DNA of 64,000 nucleotides. Origin: Corynebacterium epidermidicanis (GTDB lineage: Bacteria; Actinomycetota; Actinomycetes; Mycobacteriales; Mycobacteriaceae). The notes beneath the pieces are model-generated. The model searched no databases. It was not told the DNA's origin and saw only the letters and a list, made by a program, of their open reading frames with translations. The position numbers and the translations under genes are program-made. Positions 39,026 through 48,794 of the stretch are shown here, one piece after another. Every line of letters begins with the position of its first letter. The first letter of the stretch is position 1. Location of the stretch: the NCBI RefSeq assembly GCF_001021025.1, contig NZ_CP011541.1:1-64000 (forward strand). Direction: 5' to 3'.

Positions 39026-39292
39026 CTAACGCCACCCCATGGTCATCAGCAGACCCAAAATGAACAAACCAAAGCCGATGCCATAGTTCCACGGACCCAG
39101 CTCACGCATCACCGAAATATCAGTGCCCGCCAAATAATTAACCACGAGCCACAACAAACCAGCCAGCATCAGGCCAAACATAATGACCTTGTACCAAATC
39201 GGCGTGCCCGAAGAACTAATCTTCACCGGAGTACGATTATCCGCATTAGAACTAATCGGAACGGCGTTCTGTGAAACCTTTGCCTTAGGCAT
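39026..39292 (-). CDS. crgA: Cell division protein CrgA
   Basis: 88 residues: a basic N-terminus and two membrane segments ([19 protein letters not shown] and [20 protein letters not shown]) linked by [14 protein letters not shown]. CrgA coordinates septal wall synthesis and binds FtsZ, FtsI and CwsA in mycobacteria. As in other actinobacteria it is next to the pknB operon. Confidence 0.95.
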   Translation of the reverse strand: MPKAKVSQNAVPISSNADNRTPVKISSSGTPIWYKVIMFGLMLAGLLWLVVNYLAGTDISVMRELGPWNYGIGFGLFILGLLMTMGWR

Positions 39293-39346
39293 ACTGCACC
39301 TTAACTAACGTTGAGTATTAATACTATTCCGTAGACTCTAGCCAAC

Positions 39347-41296
39347 CTACGGCGATGGCAGCAACTGGAACTCCAACACATTCACCGCCACCAAGCCATC
39401 CTTACGCAAATTCTCCCCAGCCGCCGGCGACTGGCCCTTGATCTTGCCCTGATCCACCAACGCCTGCGTCGGAATGCGCTTGACCTGCAGAGACGTATCC
39501 GGCGCCGTCCAACCCGCCGAACGCAACGCAGCCAAAGCCTGCGGCACCGTCATGCCATCCAAGCTCGGGGCAGCCACCATCGCACCATTGGAAACAGTTA
39601 CATTCACCGTCGAACCCTTGGCCAACTTCTGGCCCGACTCCGCCACCGAAATCACCGTACCTTCCGGCTCCGTCGAATCAACCACCCGCACCGTCGGCAC
39701 GAAGCCCAGCGAGGTCACATTGCTCTCCGCCACCGACCACTTCATACCATCGATCACCGGCACCCGAACCAGCTGCTCACCCTTGGAAACAGTAATCGTC
39801 ACCTTCGAACCCTTAGACACCTGCGCGCCCGCCGCCGGCGACTGCTCCAGCACCTGACCAGCAGGAACATCCGCGGAGAAATCCTCCTTCACCACAGACT
39901 CCAACTGTAAGCCCACATCGCCCAACGCCTTCGACACCTGCTCCGTGGTCAAACCAGCAAGCGACGGCACCTCCACAATCTCCTTGCCGGAAGACACCGT
40001 CAGCGTCACCGCCGCCCCCGGCCGAACCTGCGAACCCGCGGTCGGGTTCGTATCAATCACAAAACCCTTCGGCACCGTCGGGCTCGGCGCCTCTCGACGC
40101 TCCAACTGCAACCCCAACTTAGTCAGCTGCGCCGTCGCCTCCTCCTCGGACTTCCCCTTCACCGAAGGGATCGCCACGTTCGCAGACTCCTGCCGCTGGC
40201 TACCCAACCCGTCGCCCAGCTGCGTCCAGGCAACATACGCCCCACCGGCCAACAAACCTAACACCAGCACACTGGCGACAACACGCCCCCACGGCTTTGA
40301 GCTCTGGCGACGCTCGGCTTCTCGACGCTCCGCGCGCGTCATCCCCGTCACCATCGTCGGCGCGGCAGCGGGAGCAGCGGCAACCGGCGCAGCGGCCACC
40401 GGTGCAGCGGGAGCAGCGGCCACATGGTTGCGGGCCGCCAACGCCACCGAATTGCGCTGCAAGCGCCGCAAATCCTCCGCAAACTCTGTAGCGGTCTGGT
40501 AGCGATCCTCCGGGTGCTTCGCCATGGCTGTCAACACCACGGCATCGATATTCACCCCGGTCGTCGGCGACAAGGACCCAATCAACGCAGATGGCGGCTC
40601 CGGGTCAGCCTCGACGTGCTGATACGCAATAGCTAGTGGCGAATCCCCACTAAAAGCGGGCTTGCCAGTCAAAAGCTCATATAGGACACAGCCCGTGGCG
40701 TAGATATCCGAGCGCGCATCTGCCGTCCGCCCTCGCGCCTGCTCGGGGGAGAGATACTGCGCAGTACCTACAACTGCCGCGGTGGCGGTGATGGTCGAGG
40801 TGGCGTCGCCAAGCGCGCGGGCAATGCCAAAATCCATCACCTTGATCGCCCCGGTCGGGGTGACCATGATGTTGGCTGGCTTGATGTCGCGGTGGATGAT
40901 CCCGGCGTCGTGGCTGACCTGCAGCGCTTCGCACACCGGGATCAGCAGCTTCGCGGCGTCGGCGGGCGGCAAGGGAGCGTCGGTCCGGATGATTTCGCGA
41001 AGTGTTTTCCCCTCGACCAACTCCATCACGATGTACGGCACGGTGATGCCATGATCTTCGGTATCGCCGGTGTCATACACCGCGACGATCGCGGGGTGGT
41101 TCAGCGAGCCGCCGTTTTGCGCCTCCTTGCGGAAACGTTCGCGGAAACCCGTGTCGCGAGCAAGGTCAGCCCGCATGATCTTCACGGCGACATCACGGCC
41201 AAGAAGCGTGTCCTTGGCACGGTAAACGTCCGACATACCGCCGGTACCGATGAGTTCGCCAAGCTCGTAGCGCTGGCCGAGTGAATGCAGTGGCAT
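39347..41296 (-). CDS. pknB: Ser/Thr protein kinase PknB with PASTA repeats
   Basis: 649 residues. The kinase domain (1-275) has GTGGMSDVYRA, AVKIMRADL, HRDIKPANIM and MDFGIARALG. An Ala/Pro-rich juxtamembrane linker is followed by one membrane helix (VVASVLVLGLLAGGAYVAW). The outer part has four PASTA repeats starting at AIPSVKGKSEEEATAQL, EVPSLAGLTTEQVSKAL, RVPVIDGMKWSVAES and AAPSLDGMTVPQALAAL, which bind muropeptides or lipid II. It is last in the fhaA-to-pknB operon. Confidence 0.96.
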   Translation of the reverse strand: MPLHSLGQRYELGELIGTGGMSDVYRAKDTLLGRDVAVKIMRADLARDTGFRERFRKEAQNGGSLNHPAIVAVYDTGDTEDHGITVPYIVMELVEGKTLREIIRTDAPLPPADAAKLLIPVCEALQVSHDAGIIHRDIKPANIMVTPTGAIKVMDFGIARALGDATSTITATAAVVGTAQYLSPEQARGRTADARSDIYATGCVLYELLTGKPAFSGDSPLAIAYQHVEADPEPPSALIGSLSPTTGVNIDAVVLTAMAKHPEDRYQTATEFAEDLRRLQRNSVALAARNHVAAAPAAPVAAAPVAAAPAAAPTMVTGMTRAERREAERRQSSKPWGRVVASVLVLGLLAGGAYVAWTQLGDGLGSQRQESANVAIPSVKGKSEEEATAQLTKLGLQLERREAPSPTVPKGFVIDTNPTAGSQVRPGAAVTLTVSSGKEIVEVPSLAGLTTEQVSKALGDVGLQLESVVKEDFSADVPAGQVLEQSPAAGAQVSKGSKVTITVSKGEQLVRVPVIDGMKWSVAESNVTSLGFVPTVRVVDSTEPEGTVISVAESGQKLAKGSTVNVTVSNGAMVAAPSLDGMTVPQALAALRSAGWTAPDTSLQVKRIPTQALVDQGKIKGQSPAAGENLRKDGLVAVNVLEFQLLPSP

Positions 41297-41317
41297 CGTG
41301 AAGCTGACCTCCTTTTC

Positions 41318-42769
41318 TTATCCGCGATTACCCGAAGGGTTAAGATTACCCAGATTCGGCAGCCCCGTCGGCATCGCCGGCGCCGACGGCAGGTCAACGG
41401 TCAGGCTCGGCAGCGGCTCTTCTGGCACCGACACCTTCGGATCCGTCGACTTCTTGTTGTTGGTCTTCTTTTCCTTCGTCGATGTCGACGCAGGAGAGCT
41501 TTCCTCCGTCGGCGTGACGTAGATCGTTGTCGCTTCCGGCGCCTTCGTCGTCGTAGTAGGAGCCTTGCTTGTCGACGGCACCACCGGCGCAACACTCGTC
41601 TTCTCCGTCGTCTTCGTCTCCCGAGTCGACGTGACCGGCGCCGGCGCTGGGGCCGGCGCCGGCTCGTCGCCCGAATTTAACAACGCATACGCCACCCCAC
41701 CGCCAGCCAGCAAAGCAACCAAAGCTAACACTGCTGGCCACGCGCCGGACTTCTTCTTCGCCGGAGCCGCCGGTGGAACGTAAGTCGGGCCGGGCTTAGC
41801 TGCGGCCAGCGCCTCAGCCGGCGTACCCACCGGCATGACGGTGGTCGCACTCGTCGGCGAACCCCCGATTACTTGGGTGGCTTCCGTGGTGCCGGGGCTC
41901 GGGTCGACGGGAGGCTGACCGAGCCGCACCCGCGAAATCGACTGCGCGAAGGCGCCGCCATCGGGGAACCGACGAGTGGCGTCTTTGCGCATGGCGATCG
42001 CGATGAGCTCCCGGGCCGGTGCCGAAACGCTCACCGGCAGCGGTGGGGCCGCGTTCTTGATGTGGGCGATCGCCACGGAAACGGAGGAATCACCCACGAA
42101 TGGCCGCTTGCCGGCGAGCAGCTCGTAGCCCACCACTCCGAGCGAGTACACGTCGGAGGCGGCGGAAACGTCGTGCCCTTGCGCCTGCTCGGGGGAGACG
42201 TACTGGGCGGTGCCCACTACCATTCCTGTCCTGGTCAGGGGAACCGCAGCGGCCGCCTTGGCGATGCCGAAGTCGGTGATCTTTACCCCGTCTTCCGGGG
42301 TAATCATGATGTTGCCGGGCTTGATGTCGCGGTGGACCAGACCCATGGCGTGGATCGTGGCTAACCCATGCGCTGCTTGTTCGAGCAGCCCCAGCGCTCG
42401 ATCTTCATGGAGCGCGCCTTCGCGCGCGAGCAGATCCGCCAGGGATTCGCCCCGGATGAACTCCATCACGATGAAGCAGAATGTGGTGCCGGCGGCGTCG
42501 TGCGATTCCCGGTAGTCGTAGGTGGCCACCACATTGGGGTGGTTGATGTTTTCGGCCGCCTGGGCTTCGTTGCGGAAGCGGGTGAGGAATTCTTGGTTGT
42601 CGGCGAACTCGGGCCTCAATACCTTGATGGCAACTTCGCGGTTGTGGCGAAGGTCGTCGGCAAGCCACACGGTGGACATGCCGCCGTGGCCGATGATCCA
42701 TTGGAGGCGGTAGTCGTCGCCGATGAGGGGTTGGATCCGTTCGATACCGTCGGTGTTGTAGGAGGTCAC
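41318..42769 (-). CDS. pknA: Ser/Thr protein kinase PknA
   Basis: 483 residues from GTG 42769, which follows AGAAAGGAAGCACCC; an upstream in-frame start lies inside pbpA. The kinase domain has GHGGMSTVWLADD, VAIKVL, HRDIKPGNIM and ITDFGIAKA. A membrane helix (WPAVLALVALLAGGGVAYAL) is followed by a Pro/Thr/Ser-rich outer tail with no PASTA repeats. PknA acts with PknB on division and wall enzymes. Confidence 0.95.
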   Translation of the reverse strand: MTSYNTDGIERIQPLIGDDYRLQWIIGHGGMSTVWLADDLRHNREVAIKVLRPEFADNQEFLTRFRNEAQAAENINHPNVVATYDYRESHDAAGTTFCFIVMEFIRGESLADLLAREGALHEDRALGLLEQAAHGLATIHAMGLVHRDIKPGNIMITPEDGVKITDFGIAKAAAAVPLTRTGMVVGTAQYVSPEQAQGHDVSAASDVYSLGVVGYELLAGKRPFVGDSSVSVAIAHIKNAAPPLPVSVSAPARELIAIAMRKDATRRFPDGGAFAQSISRVRLGQPPVDPSPGTTEATQVIGGSPTSATTVMPVGTPAEALAAAKPGPTYVPPAAPAKKKSGAWPAVLALVALLAGGGVAYALLNSGDEPAPAPAPAPVTSTRETKTTEKTSVAPVVPSTSKAPTTTTKAPEATTIYVTPTEESSPASTSTKEKKTNNKKSTDPKVSVPEEPLPSLTVDLPSAPAMPTGLPNLGNLNPSGNRG

Positions 42770-42788
42770 GGGTGCTTCCTTTCTGCGC

Positions 42789-44234
42789 TTAGCGCGCGCT
42801 CCGCAGCGCAGCATCGATCACGGCGCGGCCAATCGGGGCAGCCACTGAACCACCGGTGGCGGCCTGGCCTCGATCGCCGCCGTTCTTCACGACGACTGCG
42901 ACGGCCACGTCCGCATCCTTCGATGGTCCAAAGGCTATATACCAAGCGTGTGGGTTTGAGTTACGGGAATCTTCCCCGTGCTCGGCGGTGCCGGTCTTGG
43001 AGGCGATGTCATCGCCACGGTAGCCGACGGTCATCTTCTCTGAACCGCGCATCAACTCGGTCAGCGCCGCGGCGGTGTCCTTGTCTACGGCTTGGTTCAT
43101 TTCCTTCGCGTTGATCTTCCGGATGGTCTTCAGGTCCGCGCCCTGGATTTCGGACACCAGGTGCGGTTCCATCCGCTTGCCACCGTTGGCGACAGTAGCC
43201 GCCACCACGGCGTTCTGCAGCACCGACATCGATACGTCGCGCTGCCCAATCGAGGATTGGCCGCGGGCCGCCGGGTCTGAAAGATCCCCCAGGCTGCCGC
43301 TGGCGACCGGCAGGCCAAGGTCGTACTTCTCGCCGACACCGAACTTAGTGGCGGCGTCCGTCAGCGCCTTGTCGCCCACGTCAATGCCCATTTCCACAAA
43401 GGCGGTGTTGCAGGACTTCGCGAAGGCTTGCTGCAGTGTCGTCTGGGCGCCACCACACGATTGGCCACCGTAGTTTTCCAAGGTGGTGTTCGTGTTAGGC
43501 AAGGTGATTTCCCGTGCTCCCGTTACCGGTGAATTCAGGTTGTAGCCCTTTTGCAGCGCCGCCGCGGTGGTGATCACCTTGAAAGTGGATCCCGGCGGCA
43601 GCGTTTCCTGCGTGGCGTGGTTCAGCATCGGGGAATCCGGATCGGAGTTGAGCTGCTGCCACACACTATCTGCATCGGGGCCGACGATCCCCGCCGGATC
43701 GTAGGAAGGCGTCGACGCCATCGCCAACACCTCACCAGTCTTCGGCCGGATCGCCACCACTGCGCCCGAATAACCGTTCTTCGTCAGCCCTTCGTAGGCC
43801 GCGCGCTGCACCTCGGGCTGCAGCGTGAGCTTTATCGACGCCCCCGTCTGCTCCTTCCCGGTGAGTTGGTCAAGCCATCGGCTCGCGAACAGCGACGGGT
43901 CTGAGCCGTTTAGGATCTCATTCTTCGAGGCCTCCAACCCGGAGGCGCCGTAGATGTCAGAAAGGTAACCGATCACGGGACCGTAGGCGGTCACTGGGTT
44001 CGGGTAACTGCGTTGGTAGAAACCTTCGGAATCCTGGACGGATTGGGCGAGCACTTGGCCCCCAGCGGAAATCTGTCCGCGCGGTTGCGATTTCATCTCC
44101 AGGAAACCCCGGCGGTTCAACGCGTTGTGGGCGTATTCGTCGTCGCTAAAGGCCTGCACTCGGGTTAAGTTGATCAGTAGTGCCAGGATGAGCAGTAGGG
44201 CAAAGATGAACGTCTTTCGGATGGACTTATTCAT
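42789..44234 (-). CDS. pbpA: Penicillin-binding protein PbpA (class B transpeptidase)
   Basis: 481 residues. An N-terminal membrane anchor (TFIFALLLILALLINLTRV) is followed by a dimerisation part and the transpeptidase: SxxK as GSTFKVI, SxN as SCN in KSCNTAFVEMG, and KTG in ASKTGTAEHG. It cross-links peptidoglycan with RodA, whose gene overlaps its start (ATGA). Confidence 0.95.
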   Translation of the reverse strand: MNKSIRKTFIFALLLILALLINLTRVQAFSDDEYAHNALNRRGFLEMKSQPRGQISAGGQVLAQSVQDSEGFYQRSYPNPVTAYGPVIGYLSDIYGASGLEASKNEILNGSDPSLFASRWLDQLTGKEQTGASIKLTLQPEVQRAAYEGLTKNGYSGAVVAIRPKTGEVLAMASTPSYDPAGIVGPDADSVWQQLNSDPDSPMLNHATQETLPPGSTFKVITTAAALQKGYNLNSPVTGAREITLPNTNTTLENYGGQSCGGAQTTLQQAFAKSCNTAFVEMGIDVGDKALTDAATKFGVGEKYDLGLPVASGSLGDLSDPAARGQSSIGQRDVSMSVLQNAVVAATVANGGKRMEPHLVSEIQGADLKTIRKINAKEMNQAVDKDTAAALTELMRGSEKMTVGYRGDDIASKTGTAEHGEDSRNSNPHAWYIAFGPSKDADVAVAVVVKNGGDRGQAATGGSVAAPIGRAVIDAALRSAR

Positions 44235-45586
44235 GAGCGCACCGCCACATTCAGTTCGGTGTGTGGGCCGCTGACGGCCGACTGCGGGATGGCCACCTTG
44301 GGCTTGCGGGCGGAATCAGAGATCCGCAGGATGATGCCCAGCAGGATGTAGTTTGCCATCAGGGAGGATCCACCAGCGGACATGAATGGGGTGGTCAGGC
44401 CGGTCATCGGCATCATCGCGGAAATGCCGGCGGTGACCACGAAGATTTGCACAGCGATCGTCAGCGACAGGCCGGCGGCGACCAGCTTGCCGTAGGAATC
44501 CTCCACCAGCAGGGCAGTGTGCATGCCACGGGCGACAAACACCGCGAAGAGGACCAGGACGGCCGCCAGGCCGAACAGGCCAAGCTCCTCGCCAATCGTG
44601 GCGAGAATGAAATCCGACCAGGCCACCGGCACGATGTACGGGTAGCCCTGGCCCAAGCCCGTACCCGTGACTCCGCCCCAGGACATGCCAAACAAACTTT
44701 GGGCGAGCTGGCTGCTCTTGTCCCAGTTGCCCACCGGGTCGAGGAAGAGGCTGAACCGGGTCTGGATCTTTGTGGATACCTGGAACAAGGCGAACCCACC
44801 GATCGCAACCAGCGTGAAACCGATGAGCAGCCAGGAGGCCCGCCCCGTGGCGAGGTACAGCATGCCCAGCACCGTGCTGAACAGCAGCAGAGCCGGGCCG
44901 AAGTCGTTTTCTCCGGCCATGATCAAAATTGCGATCGCCCAAACCAGCACGATCGGTGCGAGGTCGCGCAAGCGCGGAAATTCCATGCCGAAGAAACGGT
45001 AGCCCGCTACGGTAAACAGCGCGCGCTTATTGACCAATAGCTGGGCGAAGAATAGCAGCAAAAGAATCTTGGAGAACTCCCCCGGCTGGATGGAAAACGG
45101 ACCGAGCGCTAGCCAAATCCGGGCGTCGGCCTCCGCCGGCTGAGGCCAGACCATCGGCAACGCCAACAGCACGAGGCCCACGGCGCCGAGCAGGTAGGAG
45201 TAGCGGGTTAGGCTGCGATGATCGCGGAGGATGAACAGTACGGCGATGAGCATGACGACACCCACCAGCGTCCACATGACCTGCCGCGTAGCCATGGATG
45301 TCTCTTTGGCGGCATCGAGACGTTGGATCATGAGCAGCCCAAGCCCGTTGAGGAGTGCGACCACCGGCAGCAAAATTTGGTCTGCGTGTGGCGCCTTCCA
45401 GCACATCGCCAGGTGAGCCAGCGTAAACACGCCCACGTAGCCGCCGATCACGTAGGCCACCGATTTGGTGAGTTCGTTGCCTAGGGACACTTCCAGGTTG
45501 ATGAGCGCCACCGCGATGATGACCGCGCTCAGCAGCAGGAGCCCAAACTCGGTGCGTCGAGAAGTCAAGCGTCGGAAGAATTCCAT
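44231..45586 (-). CDS. rodA: RodA/FtsW-type lipid II polymerase
   Basis: 451 residues with about ten to twelve membrane helices. SEDS family marks are RIWLALGPFSIQPGEFSKI, GENDFGPALLLF and PMTGLTTPFMSAGGSSLMAN. It polymerises glycan strands from lipid II with PbpA. Start and stop overlap with neighbours on both sides. Confidence 0.95.
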   Translation of the reverse strand: MEFFRRLTSRRTEFGLLLLSAVIIAVALINLEVSLGNELTKSVAYVIGGYVGVFTLAHLAMCWKAPHADQILLPVVALLNGLGLLMIQRLDAAKETSMATRQVMWTLVGVVMLIAVLFILRDHRSLTRYSYLLGAVGLVLLALPMVWPQPAEADARIWLALGPFSIQPGEFSKILLLLFFAQLLVNKRALFTVAGYRFFGMEFPRLRDLAPIVLVWAIAILIMAGENDFGPALLLFSTVLGMLYLATGRASWLLIGFTLVAIGGFALFQVSTKIQTRFSLFLDPVGNWDKSSQLAQSLFGMSWGGVTGTGLGQGYPYIVPVAWSDFILATIGEELGLFGLAAVLVLFAVFVARGMHTALLVEDSYGKLVAAGLSLTIAVQIFVVTAGISAMMPMTGLTTPFMSAGGSSLMANYILLGIILRISDSARKPKVAIPQSAVSGPHTELNVAVRS

Positions 45587-46950
45587 TAGCGCACCTCCCG
45601 GCAGTTCACGCCCGGCGTATTGAGGTCACCGGCCGCGCTTGCCGACGCCTCCGTGCCCTCCCGCACGACGCACACCGGCAGCACCGAGGTGGATAGCGTG
45701 GTCATTTGCTGCATCACTTCGTCATAGGAACCACCGGGGAGTTTGGCCTCCACTTGGGCGCGTGCGTCCGGCTGGAGGTCAGATTTCTTGAATGGTTCGC
45801 AGTCGGAAGATTGCATGTCCACCACCTTGAGGCGGCCTTCCTTGTCCAGGCAGGCCTGCTGGTAGGTGTGGTGGAGTTCCTTGCCGAAGATGGCATAGTC
45901 AGCGCCCTGCTCGATCACGAGCGCTTCGTCTTTGGTGGCGACATAAAAATTATTGGACATGTGGTTGTAACCCCACACGCCCACGCCAGCTAGTGCGAGG
46001 AACACCAGGACCGTTATCAGTGCCCCGAGCCATTTCCCGTTGCTTTTGTTTCCCTCGCCTGGACTGGGAGGGGTGGGCGAGGTGGGTTCGGGTTGTGGTT
46101 CGATCGTTCTCGATTGGCGATCCTGCAGCACGGCGGCTCGTCCGGCCGCCGTGTTAGGTCGCGGATCCTCCGGCTGGTCGCCATTGAGGGCGCCGCCTAC
46201 TTCTGGGGTGGTTGGTAGGGCAGTTTCGTCGAAGGAGTCCGTGTCGACGACGTCCGCGATCACGATCGTCACGTTGTCGGGGCCACCTGAGCGCAAGGCA
46301 AGCTCGATTAGCCGGGCGGCTGCCTCCGCGGGGGTGCCCTCATTCAGCGTCGACTCAATGGTCGAATGAGTCACCGGGTCGGAGAGCCCATCGGAGCACA
46401 GCAGCAGGCGGTCACCCACCTGGGCGTCGAGAAGCTCGAGCGTGGGTTCTACCGGGCGGCCGGTGTACGCCTTGAGGATCAGCGACCGTTGGGGGTGCGT
46501 GGAGACATCTTCGGCGTCGAGTTCGCCTTCGTCGACGAGTGCTTGGACGTAGGTGTCGTCGCGGGTGATTCGCTCCAGCGCGCCGTCGCGGAGCCGGTAG
46601 CCACGGGAGTCGCCGACGTGGAGCATTCCGAACTGGGTGCCGTCGAAAAGCAGCGTGGTGCAGGTGGTGCCCATGCCGTCGGTCTCGGGGTTGGCGCGCA
46701 CGCCCGCCGCGATGGCCTGGTTGGCGTCGTCGGCGACGGTGCCGAGGAGGGCGAGCATGTCGTTGTCGCCGGGGTCGGCGTCGAGCACGCGGAGGTGCTC
46801 CACCATGAGTTGGGAGGCGATTTCACCGGCGGCGTGGCCACCCATGCCGTCGGCCAAGACCAGCAGGTGGGGGCCGGCGTAGGCGGAGTCCTCATTGTTG
46901 CCTCGCACCAGTCCGCGGTCGGAGGCGACGGTGTAGTTGAGTTTTAGCAT
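45586..46950 (-). CDS. pstP: PP2C-type protein phosphatase PstP
   Basis: 454 residues. The PP2C domain (1-235) has RGNNEDSAYAG, LADGMGGHAAGEIAS, GDSRGYRLRDG and LLCSDGLSDPVT, which supply the metal aspartates. A linker, one membrane helix (LGALITVLVFLALAGVGVWG) and an external domain with three cysteines follow. It removes phosphates placed by PknA and PknB. Confidence 0.95.
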   Translation of the reverse strand: MLKLNYTVASDRGLVRGNNEDSAYAGPHLLVLADGMGGHAAGEIASQLMVEHLRVLDADPGDNDMLALLGTVADDANQAIAAGVRANPETDGMGTTCTTLLFDGTQFGMLHVGDSRGYRLRDGALERITRDDTYVQALVDEGELDAEDVSTHPQRSLILKAYTGRPVEPTLELLDAQVGDRLLLCSDGLSDPVTHSTIESTLNEGTPAEAAARLIELALRSGGPDNVTIVIADVVDTDSFDETALPTTPEVGGALNGDQPEDPRPNTAAGRAAVLQDRQSRTIEPQPEPTSPTPPSPGEGNKSNGKWLGALITVLVFLALAGVGVWGYNHMSNNFYVATKDEALVIEQGADYAIFGKELHHTYQQACLDKEGRLKVVDMQSSDCEPFKKSDLQPDARAQVEAKLPGGSYDEVMQQMTTLSTSVLPVCVVREGTEASASAAGDLNTPGVNCREVR

Positions 46951-46951
46951 G

Positions 46952-47413
46952 TTATGGCTCCAACCTGACCGTGGTGCGGCCGATAGTGATATCGCTGTCT
47001 AGCGTGATGCGTTCGGGCTGGTCGATGCGGGTCTGGTTCACGTAGGTGCCGTTGCGCGAATCGAGATCTTCGACGAACCAGTCGTTGCCGCGCCGGGTGA
47101 TGCGGGCGTGGCGGCCCGAAGCGTAGTCGTCACCGAGTACGAATTCGGCATCTTGGCTGCGCCCGAGGGTGAATTCCTGCAGGGTCGAGATGTCCATGTG
47201 GGACCCGGTGAGCGGCCCGTCCACAATCTTGATGATCCTTGGCGCGCCCTTGCCGCGGGATTTCCCTGGATGAGCGCGGGGGATGGCGGCCCGAGGCGCG
47301 GATGCTGCGGGCCCGGCGACGGCGGCGGTGTCGCGACGCAGCGCGCGAAACGCCATGAAGATGAAGAACCACAGCAGCACGAGCAGGCCGATGCGAAACG
47401 CTAACAAGATCAT
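46952..47413 (-). CDS. fhaB: FHA-domain protein FhaB
   Basis: 153 residues from ATG 47413 (GAAGGAAGG upstream). An N-terminal membrane helix (LLAFRIGLLVLLWFFIFMAF) is followed by a basic linker and an FHA domain (FTLGRSQDAEFVLGDDYASG, RHARITRRG, DSRNGTYVN). It binds threonine-phosphorylated partners of the kinases. The two longer upstream starts lie in the fhaA gene end and are rejected. Confidence 0.93.
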   Translation of the reverse strand: MILLAFRIGLLVLLWFFIFMAFRALRRDTAAVAGPAASAPRAAIPRAHPGKSRGKGAPRIIKIVDGPLTGSHMDISTLQEFTLGRSQDAEFVLGDDYASGRHARITRRGNDWFVEDLDSRNGTYVNQTRIDQPERITLDSDITIGRTTVRLEP

Positions 47414-47438
47414 GGGGTGGCCTTCCTTCTGGTGAGTG

Positions 47439-48281
47439 CTAGCTGTGAGTAATGCGAACTTCGATTGTTGAATGACCCAGGTTAATGATGTCGCCATCAG
47501 CAAGCATCCAGTTCTCCACTGGGATGTCATTAACGGTAGTGCCATTTGTGGACTGCAAATCCACCAGCACAGCATCCTCGCCATCCCACGTGATCTCCGC
47601 ATGCTCGCGACTCACCCCGGTATCCGGCAGACGCAAATCAGCCTCCGAGCTGCGCCCAATGATGTTCGAGCCCTCCTTCACCGCATAGGTCCGGCTCGAG
47701 CCGTCCTGCAGCAGCAGGTTGATGTGCTTGTGCGACTGCTTATCGACGGCCGGTTCTGGCGAGTACTGCATGACGGGAGAGTCTTCCTGTTGCTGGACCT
47801 GCTGGGCTTGAGCTGGGGATTGTGTTGCTGGGGCGGCTGGGGCGGCTGGGGCGGCTGGGGCGGCTGGGGCGGCGCCCACGTACTCGGAAACCTGCCCCGG
47901 TTGGGGATCAACCGAGGACACTGCCTGCAGCTGACCTACGCGCAGCGAGTCCGACTGTGTTATCGCGACAACTGTCGGACCGGCGCTCATCCATCCTTGA
48001 TTCCGCAGGTGACGAGCCATCTGGTCTGCGAATTCCAACGGCAGATTCGGATAGTTCTGGGTGAGGTTGGCGAAGTCCTTTTCACTGACGTGCACATGGA
48101 ACACGTTGGGAGCTTCGACATAGCCCTCGTAGGTGCGGACCATGTTGTCAGAAATTTCCTGTTTGAGTAGCTCCTCAATTTCCGCAGGAACAACCTTCCC
48201 ACCGAAAACCCGGGCCAGGCCGTTATCCAACCCGCGCTGCATTGCAGAATCTAGCTTGGCGATCCGATCCATCACACCCAC
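47439..48281 (-). CDS. fhaA: FHA-domain protein FhaA
   Basis: 280 residues from GTG 48281 (GGAGG 10 bases upstream; ATG 48272 is possible). The N-terminal DUF3662 domain (LDNGLARVFGGKVVPAEIEE..) is followed by an Ala/Pro linker encoded by five 9-bp ggggcggct units (47829-47873 on the plus strand) and a C-terminal FHA domain (SNIIGRSSEADLRLPD, SREHAEI, QSTNGTTVND). First gene of the operon. FhaA tethers phosphorylated wall factors in mycobacteria. Confidence 0.94.
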   Translation of the reverse strand: MGVMDRIAKLDSAMQRGLDNGLARVFGGKVVPAEIEELLKQEISDNMVRTYEGYVEAPNVFHVHVSEKDFANLTQNYPNLPLEFADQMARHLRNQGWMSAGPTVVAITQSDSLRVGQLQAVSSVDPQPGQVSEYVGAAPAAPAAPAAPAAPATQSPAQAQQVQQQEDSPVMQYSPEPAVDKQSHKHINLLLQDGSSRTYAVKEGSNIIGRSSEADLRLPDTGVSREHAEITWDGEDAVLVDLQSTNGTTVNDIPVENWMLADGDIINLGHSTIEVRITHS

Positions 48282-48475
48282 GATTACTCACCCTCCTTTC
48301 CGTTTACCTATGGTTTAACGTGTCTAGTATAGGTGCGAGTTCCCATTTGCCCCCATTTACTTCCCTGAATTCGCTGCACAAAGTCCTAAAAAGCGGCTTC
48401 TGGCCTGCGGATTTGTGCTAAGGATCGGCGTGCGTGCTAAATTAGGTGAGTCGCAAACATTGTTTGCTGCTACTC

Positions 48476-48558
48476 GGGCGAGTGGCGGAATGGCAGACGC
48501 GCTGGCTTCAGGTGCCAGTGTCCGTAAGGACGTGGGGGTTCAAGTCCCCCTTCGCCCA
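48476..48558 (+). tRNA. tRNA-Leu (CAG)
   Basis: Acceptor arms gggcgag and ttcgccc, anticodon loop ttCAGgt on stem ctggc/gccag, a variable arm (gtccgtaaggac), and T-arm gttcaagtc. 83 bases. The mosaic region to the right begins directly after its terminator, as if this tRNA were an integration spot. Confidence 0.97.
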
Positions 48559-48585
48559 CAATGAGCGGTTCACGAACCGCAAGGG

Positions 48586-48630
48586 CCGGAGATCACAAAC
48601 TCGAAAGAGGGAGTGACCTCCGGTTTCTTT
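48586..48630 (+). terminator. Terminator after tRNA-Leu
   Basis: ccggagatcac (48586-48596) pairs with gtgacctccgg (48613-48623) with one mismatch and is followed by tttcttt. Confidence 0.75.
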
Positions 48631-48794
48631 ATTTTTCTGAACTTTAGCGGTCGAGGATTGCAAGTGTGGGGATTTACATCCTAACTCCCGCTCTCGCCTG
48701 TCGAACTCTTGTTTTCGATGGTGTCAATAAGTCATTTTGCTTGTTGTCTTGATCTGACGTCCTGGCTTTAGCTCCCGCTGCGGGGCAATTGGAA

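Larger units (their letters stand above)
36563..39029 (+). pseudogene. DUF222/HNH endonuclease-like gene split by an IS3-family element
   Basis: The 5' part (36563-36994) reads MTHIRAAQLAIKHALLERCD.. and ends FSLRKF. The 3' part (38301-39029) starts RMQRQDEHGGCRFHGYLPAR and contains the HNH motif CDEHAGRCDAHHITPWARGG and NLGLLCRKHHR. Removing the IS and one copy of its 4-base duplication restores one uninterrupted frame of about 386 residues, typical of the 13E12/DUF222 family often found as dispersed selfish genes in actinobacteria. Its end overlaps crgA on the other strand by a few bases. Confidence 0.9.
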
